A stretch of DNA of 64,000 bases. It comes from Heliopora coerulea (taxonomy: Eukaryota > Cnidaria > Anthozoa > Scleralcyonacea > Helioporidae). The stretch lies in the NCBI GenBank assembly GCA_030142905.1, contig JASJOG010000019.1, positions 1,586,501-1,650,500 on the forward strand. The letters run 5' to 3'. Each line of letters begins with the position of its first letter. The stretch's first letter is position 1. The notes beneath the pieces were generated by a model. It did not search any database, was not told the DNA's origin, and saw nothing but the letters and a program-made list of their open reading frames with translations. Both the position numbers and the translations under genes were made by a program. This document shows positions 53,028-64,000 of this stretch, one piece after another.

Positions 53028-56000
53028 TTCATTTTATTGAATCAACATTCACTAGTGTAGATATGCCACCATTGGCACTGAAGGAAGGGCATTCCATAGA
53101 GCCCACAGATGACCATTCACAGCATTCTACTATACATTAGGGATAAAATTTCAATTAGGCAACATTTCTTTTCTGTAATTGAAATTTTATTATCCTTTAT
53201 GTATAGTAGAATGGTGTTAATGGTCATCTCTTGGCATTATGGAATGACCTTTGACTGGGTATCTATGCTAATGAGTGTCAATTGAATAAAATGGATTTTT
53301 GCATTAATGATCTTGAGTTTGGCATTAATGATAGTATATTTTCTGGTAATGATCAGCAAAAGGTGTAAATTTCATTAGTCAAAATTTCTGGTGGGTTTAA
53401 GATTAATTATTTACATCATGTACCCTATAATACATTTGCTTATATAACCTTGCTTGAGGATACCTAATAGAAACAGATCAAATCTTTAAGCCAGCAAATA
53501 GTCCCACAACATGAAACCAAATTCTGTTTCTTGAACATTGACCTCATAGATGATAACTTTCTGATAGATCTCTGGAATCACTGATCTATATTCCATTCAA
53601 GCTATGAATGCTAGGAGTCTAGTTTCGTCATATTGAAATTTTTCTTAATTTTAATCTAGTTCACAACAAGGCCGAGGATCTATCAAGAACAGTTAAGATG
53701 ACAAACCATGATGGACACTGTAGCTGGTTGGACAAGAGCCAGTGGTCATATTTGCTGTTGAAGAATGTGACCACAATACACTTGGAAAGAATTCTTTTTT
53801 ATGCAATTATTGTCAATTAAAAGTAAAGAGAGTCCTGGTAAGGAGATAATGATGATGATAATAATAACAAAAACAATAGCAATCTTAATTATAGAAGTGT
53901 AGACAATGGCATCGACATCAAGTAAAGTTGTAGAATCAATTGTGAGTCAATGAGAAGTGTCCACATTAGTGTGAGGTGGTTTTCAAGAAAAACTAAAAAC
54001 CACCATGAAAAAACCAATAAAGCCAGAATAACTGATCTTTCATAACTAATTTATTGTGGATCAAGAGAAAGTTGAGAAACATGTTTACTTCATGAAGCAA
54101 TAATGTTGTTGAAATCATAATAGATTTTTTAACCTTTATCATTTATTTGTCAAAATTTGAAATTCTATGTGTTCAATGCAAATGCCTTTAATCCTGATAT
54201 CCAAAACATTAACCTGACTTTCCGAATGTTTGCACCTATGATCCAACAGTGCGTTACTCACATTCAGTCTGAATTCATGTTGAATGCAAAGCTGATAAAA
54301 TCAAATTGATAAATGCTGAGGCAATTTTTTGGTTTCCCAATGTGAAGGAAATCAACAAAACCGATCTTTCAACAAAATTGATCTTTTCCAGTTAACCAGT
54401 GAACTGCCTCACAGTAATCCACATTTGGAATATCTTCAGTTAAATTTCCTTGGCTTAATCTTGTATTGTCTAGGTAACACAAGGTCCAAGATTTGGATGG
54501 AGAAAGAACAATTTTGATGGACAATGTTACTTGGCAGAATCAGAACATGGCCATTAACAACATAAGAGTCCTTCCTGAAAGGAGAGAATGTTCTGTTTGC
54601 TACTGAATGTTAATTAAGGAACAGTTAAAAACCTGGTAAGGAAATAGTAATACTAATAATAGTAATTACAATAATGATAATTATTGTGTTGTTGACAATA
54701 ATAACTTATTGTCAAATCATCTTGCATTAGCCAGAGTAAAATGTGTGTCATTGATCCTTGATGGATTAATATTTATGAGAGCAAGACAATTAAAGCTTTA
54801 GAAATGCAAACTTTAAGGCAGAGTAAAGTTGGATAATACCAAAAATAAAAGAATTGACAAAACTCATTCATTAACCCAATAAGGGGCAAGGGTGCATTTT
54901 AGTTTGATACCCTGGCTAACACCAGGGAATTTTACTTGTAAAAGGGATGAGCAATGAGTTTAAATAAGACTTAAATGGAGAGAAAATAGAGAAAGTTCTG
55001 GTAAAGAAATACTGTTCATAAGGACTATTGACATAAGAAGTTCACATACTGTATTTGAATGCTAATTTATGCCAGATATTCCATCTTAGCATTTTAACTT
55101 GTGTTATACTAATTTTAGTACATCGCATTTTCTTAATCTTGCATTATCTAGCTTTAACATCAAGGACTTTCACATGTGTAAGGAAATCACAGAAAAAGTA
55201 AAGAGTTGGTATTGCAAGGAAAGTAGCAGGACTGGGACATTATTCACTTTTTGGGTATTCCACCAAGACGAATTAGGAAAAAAACTGCAGCGGTGTTTGC
55301 CATGCAAAAGTGGATAGAATTGTGGTAAGGAACAGTCATAATAAAAGTAATAATAATAATAATAATGGTGATGTGCTGGGAGCCTGTAGCAGGCTACGAT
55401 CGCTTTCACTGTCGTTAGTTGCATTGTGTGTGAGTTGTGATAATAATAATAATAATAATAATAGTAATAATAATAATATGATGATGATGATTATGATGAT
55501 GGACTTGTAACCTGACAATTGACTCATAACCTGCCATCGATATGCTGCCAGATGTAGCATGATGTCAGGTGCAACTGGTATTAGACTGAGTGAATGTGGA
55601 TGATGATAATGATAATAATGATAATAATGATAATAATGATAAAAATAATTTAAACAGGACAGATACCTAAGTCAAGATCACAAAAACTAGCTTGGTGTCT
55701 GTAGCAGAAGGCAGGCAGTAACATCAGCAAGCTGAGACATTTGAAATGATAAGATAATATTAACGATAACATTGACATTGATGATGGTCAATTCTTATAG
55801 ACTGTGACTATTGAAGACAATGGTAATGGTTATGTTAAGTCAACAAGAGCTCCTTATTACCTCCACGTGAGTCCTCCAAAGTTTCAGGTGATGTTAAGTG
55901 ACTTAACATGTCTGAGACTAGGATACCTGTATCTTTGGACAGTGCCAGGAAAGCCACGTTGAGCCCAAGTTTAATGGCCCTATCATGTGAAGAAGACAAA

Positions 56001-58079
56001 TCTAGGTAATTGTTTTAATTAAACATTTCCATGTTTAATGCTAAGTGCCTGTGATATTATTATATGCTGGGATGCAAGTAATGGGTTGGGGGGGGGGGGG
56101 GCTTGTGACCCCCTGCCCTTTTTGTGGGAGATGTTATGTGTGCCCCATTAGGATCAGTTTTGTGTCTCAATTCCCCCATGGATCTGCTTCTCAAGAAATG
56201 ATCAAAATTATGCCCATGGTACCTTGGTACTTCCCTCTGGCCCCTGCCCTTTGAAATTCCTTTTTGCACCCCCTGCATATGCTTCTAGACTCAGTCATTT
56301 AAGCATTACAAGTACATCATATAGAGTTAAATTTGAGTTTTGCTACATTTTTTTATGGTTTGTTTGGCTTTGCTATCATGACATACAGAGCAGAAGGTTG
56401 TTTGGAGTCAGTTTGTGCGTATCTCATTTTGAAACAGCAGCTTTTAAATGCAAAAAACTGTACCAGAGTAAAATGTATTCTCAAGGTTGTTTTCAATTGC
56501 ACTCATTGCCATGAAAACAGGGATGGTCCTGTATATTACCATACCAGCTTAAACTGCCATTGCATAATTTCCATCTCTGCCAAATTTGGAGATAGTGGTT
56601 TATAATCATTCCAGGTTTAGACTGCAGGGAAGCATGAGATGCAAAGGCTAGCAAAACTGTTTGCCACCAACTGAAGTTGTCCTTTTCTTCATCTTGGTTT
56701 GCTTTGGCAGCTTTGAATGTTCCTTTTTTCATTTTTCATTCACCAAGGAAATTTCTTTCGTAGATACCTGTTCAACAGTTGTTCATAAAAACTGAGATCA
56801 TGACCCAATGGAATATAATTACATGGATGTCCAGGACCTGATACTTTATATATACCTATTGCTGGTTGAGATGGAGTCTTGTAGCACACCAGTACAGCTG
56901 TTGGTCGGTTGATCTTTGTTTTCCAATGCAGCTGGAGTGTCAAGTAGGGGTATTTATATTTATTTCTGGTGTAGTGAGCTGTTAGGTTTCTTGCTAGATG
57001 AGTGGTAATTTGAAGGGGGTTCTTATTTAATGCAGCATGGGTTGAGAAGTGGTAGTTGCCATTGAATTGCCGATAACTACCAATATGTTTGTGGATAAGC
57101 TTGCATGAACAACAGGAAATTTACCTGTGTTTGCAAAATACTTCCACTGCCTGCAACTGTTACAATGCACAGAATTAATGGAGTAATGGCCAATATGTTA
57201 AAAACTGCCTGAATATAATCTTGAATCAAGATTTTGAATATCTGAAAACCATAATACATTCTCACTAGCTCGTTCGGAATTAAAGGACAACCACCTGCTC
57301 TTTTCACCTTTCAACTTTCCAACAGCTCTAAGCTACAGGGCAAGTTTGGTTATACAGTACATGGAGTCTGTCTCCTATTGAAGTTAGGGAGACATCCCTT
57401 CCCCCTGCTCCAGAACTAAAATCGGGTCTTATCAGAAGACGGTCAAATTCAGCCATCAGATGAAATGCGATGTATCATATCAATCCTAATATTAAGTGAG
57501 AATTAATTTAAACATAGATTTAAGTATAAATATGAAAGAAGCAAGTTCAACTTTTAGTTAAAATAACCATAATCAATCAACTCATGTCAAACTGATGTAA
57601 AAAAAAAAAAATGGAAAAAATCGATGGGGCACACGTACAAGCCCTTGACAACAAGTCCGTTTTTTTCTGTCTCAACTGTAATAATTATCCAATCTACTGA
57701 GCAAGCGCATCTCTGCTCAAGTATAAAACTCGCCTCATAAGACCAAAGATGTAGGGGACAAGATTTCAGCAAAAGACAAAAGCTAGCTAAGGAGCCGGAA
57801 AGTTTTGATCATAAAATTCTAGCTTTTTTCACAAATGCCCCACCTTCCGTGCCCTTCCCCCATAGGTTTCACCACTGTATCTCTTCAGGAACAACTTGTC
57901 GCATGTGGATGCCTTCATTTCCCCTTATAAAAAACAAAAACAACTCGCAGTACGTTCTTAATCGGATCCAAAGCACTCAGATAACACCTCGTGTTTTAAA
58001 TCCCAATAAAGCATACCTGCTCGATTTGTAATTATTACATGTTAATGTATGTAACGAAAATCTCTAATATTTAGAGTAG

Positions 58080-58085
58080 ATCAAA

Positions 58086-58162
<77 letters not shown>
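58080..58162. repeat. TA/TG microsatellite
   Basis: Long alternation of TA with short TGTGTG interruptions, expanded relative to copy A (35715-35738). Confidence 0.9.
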
Positions 58163-58165
<3 letters not shown>

Positions 58166-58370
58166 TAAATACGAAAGACAAATTTGCTGTCACTTCTCTG
58201 AGTTTCACGCGCTCAGGCGATGCCTGATGATCGCCTGAGCGCGTGAAACTCACAGTAGTGACAGCAAATTTTTGTCTTTCGTATTTACTTATTCGCTCTA
58301 CCAGTAACGGTATTGAGCGCTCTATATTTTCATTCCAACGCTGTAACCTTCGTGGTACTCATCATTGGTG
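58163..58370. mobile_element. palindromic insertion in the TA repeat of copy B
   Basis: AAGTAAATACGAAAGACAAA and its inverse bound 58163-58290, with arms of about 58 bp that differ at few positions. The centre is CAGGCGATGCCTGATGATCG + CCTG. A tail continues to about 58370. Copy A has only the TA run here. The CTGATGA...GCGTGAAAC text recalls hammerhead-like ends of Penelope-like elements. Confidence 0.6.
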
Positions 58371-58613
58371 TATATATATATATTTATATTTATTTGATAG
58401 AGTTATAGCAAGACAGGATAGTGTTACGACATGAATTTGAATAAATTATAGGTATTTACAAAGGCGGCATGTTAATTAGTGACAGTGCTGACAGATTAAT
58501 GACAATAACTAGGTATCACAGTTGGCCCCGACTATGGTATCTTAGTCGGTGCCAACTTAACCTACTCATACAATTAACAGCTTCGGAAGCTGATTCAGTA
58601 TAAATAAAGGCAC

Positions 58614-58643
58614 CTTTACTTTACTTTACTTTACTTTACTTTA
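58614..58643 (+). repeat. (ACTTT)n retroposon tail, copy B
   Basis: About six units, after the same AGCTTCGGAAGCTGATTC leader as in copy A. Confidence 0.75.
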
Positions 58644-58987
58644 TACAAGGTGTACCTCAGAATTCTAAGCATATGTCAGAACCATCAAAGGGGGAGTACC
58701 CCACCGCTCCCCGTTGGGTGTGCTACTGATAGTTCTGTAGGAAAGAATACTGGCATACGCGATTCTGATTCCCTTCGGTGAACTACGGGAACAGGAAGTT
58801 TCTATGGGTATTCCAGGGTTTGGTCAGAAGGCGAAATAATGTGTTGGTCTTCTGGAGGATTGTCTACAATTAGACCGGTGTCATCTAGATGAAATGTGGT
58901 AAAAATAGAATAGAGCTTACCGGTATTTTATTTGGCTAACATATTTTGTAGATAAAAAAAATTGAGGATATTTGAAAAAATTTTCAG

Positions 58988-59138
58988 AACTAACCTTGAT
59001 GCAGATGATGTAGTAACAGTGACTTTAATAGTAGTGTCTTCATTAGTTGGCGCAATGATTGAAGATTTGTTTATGTGGCCAGATATTCATGATTTCACGG
59101 CTATGTCACTTAATTGTGTTGATCACAAAAAAAGAAAA
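58988..59138 (+). CDS. open exon 'NLDADDVV', unknown protein
   Basis: Acceptor AATTTTCAG, possible donor AAGAAAA/GTAATAG, phase 2 in and 0 out. Fifty codons: 'TNLDADDVVTVTLIVVSSLV', 'GAMIEDLFMWPDIHDFTAMS', 'LNCVDHKKRK'. The middle is hydrophobic and could be a short membrane segment. Relics at 36355 and 37683 are broken. Function unknown. Confidence 0.45.
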
Positions 59139-59799
59139 GTAATAGCCTCTTGAGTCATTTGTAAATTAGCCAAATAGAAAATACGTTAGATATTAAAGTC
59201 CAGAAATACGCCATTGAGAGTTTGGCCTGTTTGAGTTTCCTTAGGCACCGTAGCTGTTTCCTTCTTGCTACTCTCCACAATTACATTCTTCTTGTGAAGT
59301 GAATATAAGTCAATAAAGATGGAGTTTACTCATAGGAAATAACTGATGGGCATTAATATACGGACGGGGCAGGAGAGGACAGATTTATCGTCGATTGTCG
59401 GGAATTCTTGTAAACTAGGCTTCCTGATTGCGGTCCCAACGATCAGTAAATTTCGCCACACATTAATTGGATATATTGAGTTTCGATGAAGATTGCGGAT
59501 TTGAAGAAGCAAACACCAAGTTATACAAGATGATGTTAGTTATTTGAAGGACGACGTATGTTCAAAGCTTTATATTGCCAGCAGATAAAGTAATTACTCA
59601 GTAATCGAAAACCGTCCGGCCGCTAAGTTTCCTACAACACTAGATGGTGATTGAAAATCCATGGCATTTCGGCAAATGCCATAAAAGGTCAGCAGATTGT
59701 CGGAGTCAACTAAACTGTATTCTAGACCAGTATTTAGTTTGAATCCGTATAGAAATTTGCAAAAACTAGGTTGTTAATTCTGAAAATTTTTTGTAATAT

Positions 59800-60033
59800 T
59801 AAAATCGGCTAAATTAAAGTTATCTTTATGAAATTCTTTTAAAATTTGCAAAAATTGTTTTTCACACGTTTCCATGGCGTCTTGCCATTTCTTTTTTAAA
59901 CTGTTTAGATAACGCCACGTTTGGCGTTACTTTTATTTTTAGGTCATTTCGAGTGCGGCCTTGCTCTAGGCTTCTTGAGACACCTTCGATGGTGCCTCGC
60001 AGCTCCTTTCCAAAATTCGATGTTCCTTGTGAT
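59800..60033 (-). pseudogene. module copy, degenerate
   Basis: Minus strand: 'RNIEFWKGAARHHRRCLKKP', then a stop after 'RPHSK'; the KW/CE half persists in other frames. Confidence 0.55.
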
Positions 60034-60849
60034 CTGAATACAAGTCAATAAAGATGGAGTTTACTCAGAAGTAACTGATTGACATTAATGTAGGAACGGG
60101 GCAAAGGGAGGACAGAACTGTCGTCAATTGTCGGCCATTCTTTCGACTGTATTTCACACGTTAGGATGGCATCTTGCCATTTGTTTTTCAGTTATTGTGG
60201 TAACTCCTCGTTTAGCGTTACTTCTGGTACAGAATCTCTCGGCTGGGGGACTCTGCACCCAGTGGGGTTCACTGGATCGGACTAAAGGCTATTCCACTTC
60301 TCGTGTCCAGATAGTTTTATTATCGATGGTCAACATACCATACTCGCAATATCACTCGCCAGATTTTCAAAATCCAGTTCCGTCTAGAATGTCTTCTATA
60401 TGTAGGTGCAAAGGGGAGCTCATTGGATAACTCTCTACGTATCTACGTAAAACCGTTCTAAGTAAAAATCTAAATAAATAAATAAAAAGAAATAATGAAA
60501 TACGTGTCGAAATAATTAAACAAAAAAGTATCCAAATATCATAAGTATATTCACCTCGCGCGTCGAGACAGTGGTAGTGTAAAAAGTAGATGAAGACTAA
60601 TACTCTCTACATATTTAATTTAAATAATTGTCAAAATATCTGAAATATATCTAAATGAATAGTGAGTAAGAAAAAATGCCTTAAACTTCGTTATACCTAT
60701 AATGTATTACACTGAAAGCTAGCAAAGGAGCAGGTAAATTGTGATCACAAGATTCCATTTCAGTGGCTGTTAAACTGATACTGTTAGGCCTGAAAGGTCA
60801 CACACAGACACAAACAAAGAATTATATTAAAATTTGCTAGATTAAACCT

Positions 60850-61062
60850 ATCTTGGTGGAAATTTTTTAAAATTTCTACAAATTGTTTTTCACAGGCCCG
60901 GATGGCGTCTTGCCATTTATTTTTAAATTGTGTTCGTATCGACACGTTTGGCGTCACCTTTATTTGTAGCTCCTTTGGAGTTGCGCCTCTTGAAAGTTTT
61001 CTGAGGCTACGTCTGTGGTGCCTCGCAGCTTCCTTCGAGAAGCCAATTCCTCTTGTGATCTG
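60850..61062 (-). pseudogene. module copy (CEKQFVEIL subtype), probably intact but diverged at its end
   Basis: Same text as 62184-62441 for the HHRRS and KNKW parts; the tail around 60800-60850 differs by small insertions. Confidence 0.45.
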
Positions 61063-61315
61063 AATATAAATCCAACATAGAGTGTACTCATAGGAAGTAA
61101 ATGATGCACACTAATGTAGGCGCGTAACAAAAGAGGACAGAACTGTCGTCAATCGTCGGGCGTTCTTACGTCTGTCTTCCGATAGATAGCGTCTGGAGAT
61201 TCTCTAACATTTGGGCGAATGCTACAAAAGCTCAGCAGTTTGTCGTGGTCCACTGAACTGCATTCCAGCCCAATATTTAATTTCGATCATATACAAATTT
61301 GTGAAAAGAACTTTT

Positions 61316-61559
61316 TTAATCTTTAGAAATTTTTTTAATATTGGAATTTGCAATACTTTTCATTTCTTCGTGATATGTGGACACTATTTCTACAAGTTTG
61401 CTTTCGCAAAGTTTAATTGCGTCGTTGAATTTATTTAGCAGTTGTTTTGGTAGAGGATCATTTGGCTTGACCCTAATTTTCAGTGACTCCGGAGTTGCTC
61501 CTTTTCTTAATTTTCGGAGGCAACGGACATGGTGTTTCCTTACCCCTAGCCAATATGGA
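61316..61559 (-). CDS. exon module, intact, WLG/HHVRC subtype (unit 1)
   Basis: 'GIPYWLGVRKHHVRCLRKLR', 'SLKIRVKPNDPLPKQLLNKF', 'KLCESKLVEIVSTYHEEMKS', ending 'NIKKISKD'. Unlike other copies, the normal acceptor is missing: the first codons run into a 34-bp patch copied from the 43213-43647 gene. Confidence 0.5.
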
Positions 61560-62183
61560 ATCCCTCTCCTCCTTATGAAGGAGGTAGTAGCCGGAGGCAA
61601 GGGACATGGTGTTTCCTTACCCCTAGCGAATATTGAATTGTGTCCGGTGGGGAGCTACTGGATCGGACGAAAGACTATTCCACTTCTCGTGTCCAGATAG
61701 TTCTACTATCAACGGTCAACATAACGTATTCGCAATATCAGTTGCCATATTTTCAAAAATCAGTTCCATCGCGAATGTTTTCTATATGTAGGTGCAGTGG
61801 ATAGCTGATTTGATAACTCTCTACGTATATAAGTAAAAAAATTCTTAGTAAAAATGTAAATATATAAATAAAAAGAAATAATGAAATACGTGTCGAAATA
61901 ATTAAACAAAAAAGTATCTAAATATCATAAGTATATTCACCTCGCGCGTGGAGACAGTGGTAGTGTAAAAGGTAGATGAAGACTAATACTCTCTACATAT
62001 TTAATTTAAAAAATTATCTAAATATCTAAAATATATCTAAATGAATAGTGAGTAAAAAAAACTGCCTTAAACTTCGTTATACCTATAATGTATTACACTG
62101 AAGGCTAGCAAAGGAGCAAGTAAATTGTGATCACAAGATTCCATTTCAGTGGCTGTTAAACAGGTACTGTTAGGTCTGCAAGG

Positions 62184-62441
62184 TCACACACAAAGACACA
62201 AACGATTATTAAAATTTGCTAGATTAAACCTATCTTGGTGGAAATTTTTTAAAATTTCTACAAATTGTTTTTCACAGGCTCGGATGGCGTCTTGCCATTT
62301 ATTTTTAAATTGTGTTCGTATCGACACGTTTGGCGTCACCTTTATTTGTAGCTCCTTTGGAGTTGCGCCTCTTGAAAGTTTTCTGAGGCTACGTCTGTGG
62401 TGCCTCGCAGCTCCCTTCGAGAAGCCAATTCCTCTTGTGAT
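62184..62441 (-). CDS. exon module, intact, HHRRS/CEKQFVEIL subtype
   Basis: Open for 85 codons from the ATATTCAG acceptor: 'ITRGIGFSKGAARHHRRSLR', 'GATPKELQIKVTPNVSIRTQ', 'KNKWQDAIRACEKQFVEILK', ending 'NNRLCLCV'. The first codon is Ile, so it must be an internal exon. Identical in the next unit. Confidence 0.5.
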   Translation of the reverse strand: MTRGIGFSKGAARHHRRSLRKLSRGATPKELQIKVTPNVSIRTQFKNKWQDAIRACEKQFVEILKNFHQDRFNLANFNNRLCLCV

Positions 62442-62697
62442 CTGAATATAAATCCAACATAGAGTGTACTCATAGGAAGTAAATGATGCACACTAATGTA
62501 GGCGCGTAACAAAAGAGGACAGAACTGTCGTCAATCGTCGGGCGTTCTTACGTCTGTCTTCCGATAGATAGCGTCTGGAGATTCTCTAACATTTGGGCGA
62601 ATGCTACAAAAGCTCAGCAGTTTGTCGTGGTCCACTGAACTGCATTCCAGCCCAATATTTAATTTCGATCATATACAAATTTGTGAAAAGAACTTTT

Positions 62698-62941
62698 TTA
62701 ATCTTTAGAAATTTTTTTAATATTGGAATTTGCAATACTTTTCATTTCTTCGTGATATGTGGACACTATTTCTACAAGTTTGCTTTCGCAAAGTTTAATT
62801 GCGTCGTTGAATTTATTTAGCAGTTGTTTTGGTAGAGGATCATTTGGCTTGACCCTAATTTTCAGTGACTCCGGAGTTGCTCCTTTTCTTAATTTTCGGA
62901 GGCAACGGACATGGTGTTTCCTTACCCCTAGCCAATATGGA
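62698..62941 (-). CDS. exon module, intact, WLG/HHVRC subtype (unit 2)
   Basis: Same protein as 61316-61559, 1382 bp further on. Confidence 0.5.
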
Positions 62942-63565
62942 ATCCCTCTCCTCCTTATGAAGGAGGTAGTAGCCGGAGGCAAGGGACATGGTGTTTCCTT
63001 ACCCCTAGCGAATATTGAATTGTGTCCGGTGGGGAGCTACTGGATCGGACGAAAGACTATTCCACTTCTCGTGTCCAGATAGTTCTACTATCAACGGTCA
63101 ACATAACGTATTCGCAATATCAGTTGCCATATTTTCAAAAATCAGTTCCATCGCGAATGTTTTCTATATGTAGGTGCAGTGGATAGCTGATTTGATAACT
63201 CTCTACGTATATAAGTAAAAAAATTCTTAGTAAAAATGTAAATATATAAATAAAAAGAAATAATGAAATACGTGTCGAAATAATTAAACAAAAAAGTATC
63301 TAAATATCATAAGTATATTCACCTCGCGCGTGGAGACAGTGGTAGTGTAAAAGGTAGATGAAGACTAATACTCTCTACATATTTAATTTAAAAAATTATC
63401 TAAATATCTAAAATATATCTAAATGAATAGTGAGTAAAAAAAACTGCCTTAAACTTCGTTATACCTATAATGTATTACACTGAAGGCTAGCAAAGGAGCA
63501 AGTAAATTGTGATCACAAGATTCCATTTCAGTGGCTGTTAAACAGGTACTGTTAGGTCTGCAAGG

Positions 63566-63823
63566 TCACACACAAAGACACAAACGATTATTAAAATTTG
63601 CTAGATTAAACCTATCTTGGTGGAAATTTTTTAAAATTTCTACAAATTGTTTTTCACAGGCTCGGATGGCGTCTTGCCATTTATTTTTAAATTGTGTTCG
63701 TATCGACACGTTTGGCGTCACCTTTATTTGTAGCTCCTTTGGAGTTGCGCCTCTTGAAAGTTTTCTGAGGCTACGTCTGTGGTGCCTCGCAGCTCCCTTC
63801 CAGAAGCCAATTCCTCTTGTGAT
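63566..63823 (-). CDS. exon module, HHRRS subtype (unit 3)
   Basis: Copy of 62184-62441, 1382 bp further on, with one change near the start (TTCGAGAAG to TTCCAGAAG on the plus strand). Confidence 0.5.
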   Translation of the reverse strand: MTRGIGFWKGAARHHRRSLRKLSRGATPKELQIKVTPNVSIRTQFKNKWQDAIRACEKQFVEILKNFHQDRFNLANFNNRLCLCV

Positions 63824-64000
63824 CTGAATATAAATCCAACATAGAGTGTACTCATAGGAAGTAAATGATGCACACTAATGTAGGCGCGTAACAAAAGAGG
63901 ACAGAACTGTCGTCAATCGTCGGGCGTTCTTACGTCTGTCTTCCGATAGATAGCGTCTGGAGATTCTCTAACATTTGGGCGAATGCTACAAAAGCTCAGC

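Larger units (their letters stand above)
52262..59160 (+). repeat. segmental duplication, copy B, spacer
   Basis: Direct match of 29450-36520. E1-E3 relics at about 53665-53835, 54477-54640 and 55153-55325 carry different breaks from copy A. Minus-strand relics lie at 55861-55979, 56650-56740, 56770-56940 and 57120-57307. A run of 13 G lies at about 56089-56101 and AAT/GAT microsatellites at 55350-55500 and 55605-55645. Confidence 0.8.
59280..64000 (-). repeat. copy B right arm: module array on the minus strand, continuing beyond the window
   Basis: Parallel to 36640-40870 of copy A. Contains modules at 59800, 60850, 61316, 62184, 62698 and 63566, with the AT-rich CACCTCGCGCGTGGAGACAG tracts between them. 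Confidence 0.75.
61037..64000. repeat. 1382-bp tandem repeat, nearly identical units
   Basis: Every landmark recurs at +1382: 61211 and 62593, 61316 and 62698, 61377 and 62759, 62149 and 63531. Differences over whole units are a handful of bases (e.g. CAGCTTCC/CAGCTCCC near 61030 and 62410). The third unit is cut by the window end. Each unit has two modules of different subtype, a 34-bp foreign patch and an AT-rich tract. Confidence 0.9.

Noticed and set aside
55336..55560. 74-codon frame rich in Ile and Leu.
   Set aside because: Translation of AAT/GAT microsatellites.
61377..61700. Plus-strand 107-codon frame repeated exactly at 62759.
   Set aside because: It is antisense to the minus-strand module and repeats only because the 1382-bp unit repeats.

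Overview
The window is animal nuclear DNA. Genes are spread over many short exons with canonical GT-AG introns, the DNA is AT-rich, and two full metazoan genes are recognisable. The mix of LINE, tRNA-like SINE, fold-back and pogo repeats fits a cnidarian, most likely an anthozoan (coral or anemone). That assignment is inference from gene and repeat character; no marker gene proves it.

Region 1 (1-23 kb) is ordinary gene space. It opens with the 3' end of an unrecognised helical-repeat gene (2-1213, +). An orphan last exon of the splicing factor BUD13 follows, carrying an early stop (3027-3201). A 14-exon taxilin gene lies on the minus strand (4149-11703). A TMEM39 gene lies on the plus strand (12404-22600). 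Taxilin and TMEM39 are head to head, with about 700 bp between start codons. Their introns hold SINEs, fold-back elements, a LINE tail and (TA)n runs. One conserved TMEM39 stretch could not be located with confidence.

Region 2 (23.2-64 kb) is a mosaic of large direct and inverted duplications. Copy A runs about 23184-43120 and copy B from 48527 to the window end. Each copy reads: left arm with short exon modules on +, a roughly 6-7 kb spacer, then a right arm with the same modules on -. The recurring module is a basic exon of about 85 codons. In copy A it is accompanied by 69-nt Ser/Thr/Ala-rich exons and a Lys/Arg-rich exon, and their splice phases fit (1-1, then 1-0). At least fourteen module copies are visible, from intact to broken. 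The right arm of B ends in a nearly perfect 1382-bp tandem repeat that runs off the window. The spacer holds exon relics of at least two unrecognised genes, one on each strand.

Between A and B lie an unrecognised 144-codon frame, a perfect 138-bp-arm palindrome flanked by 13-bp direct repeats, and a truncated LINE whose RT is cut exactly where copy B starts. The strongest candidate for something undescribed is the two-copy, inverted-arm array of exon modules: either an unusual exon-duplicating gene family or a very large fold-back-type mobile unit.
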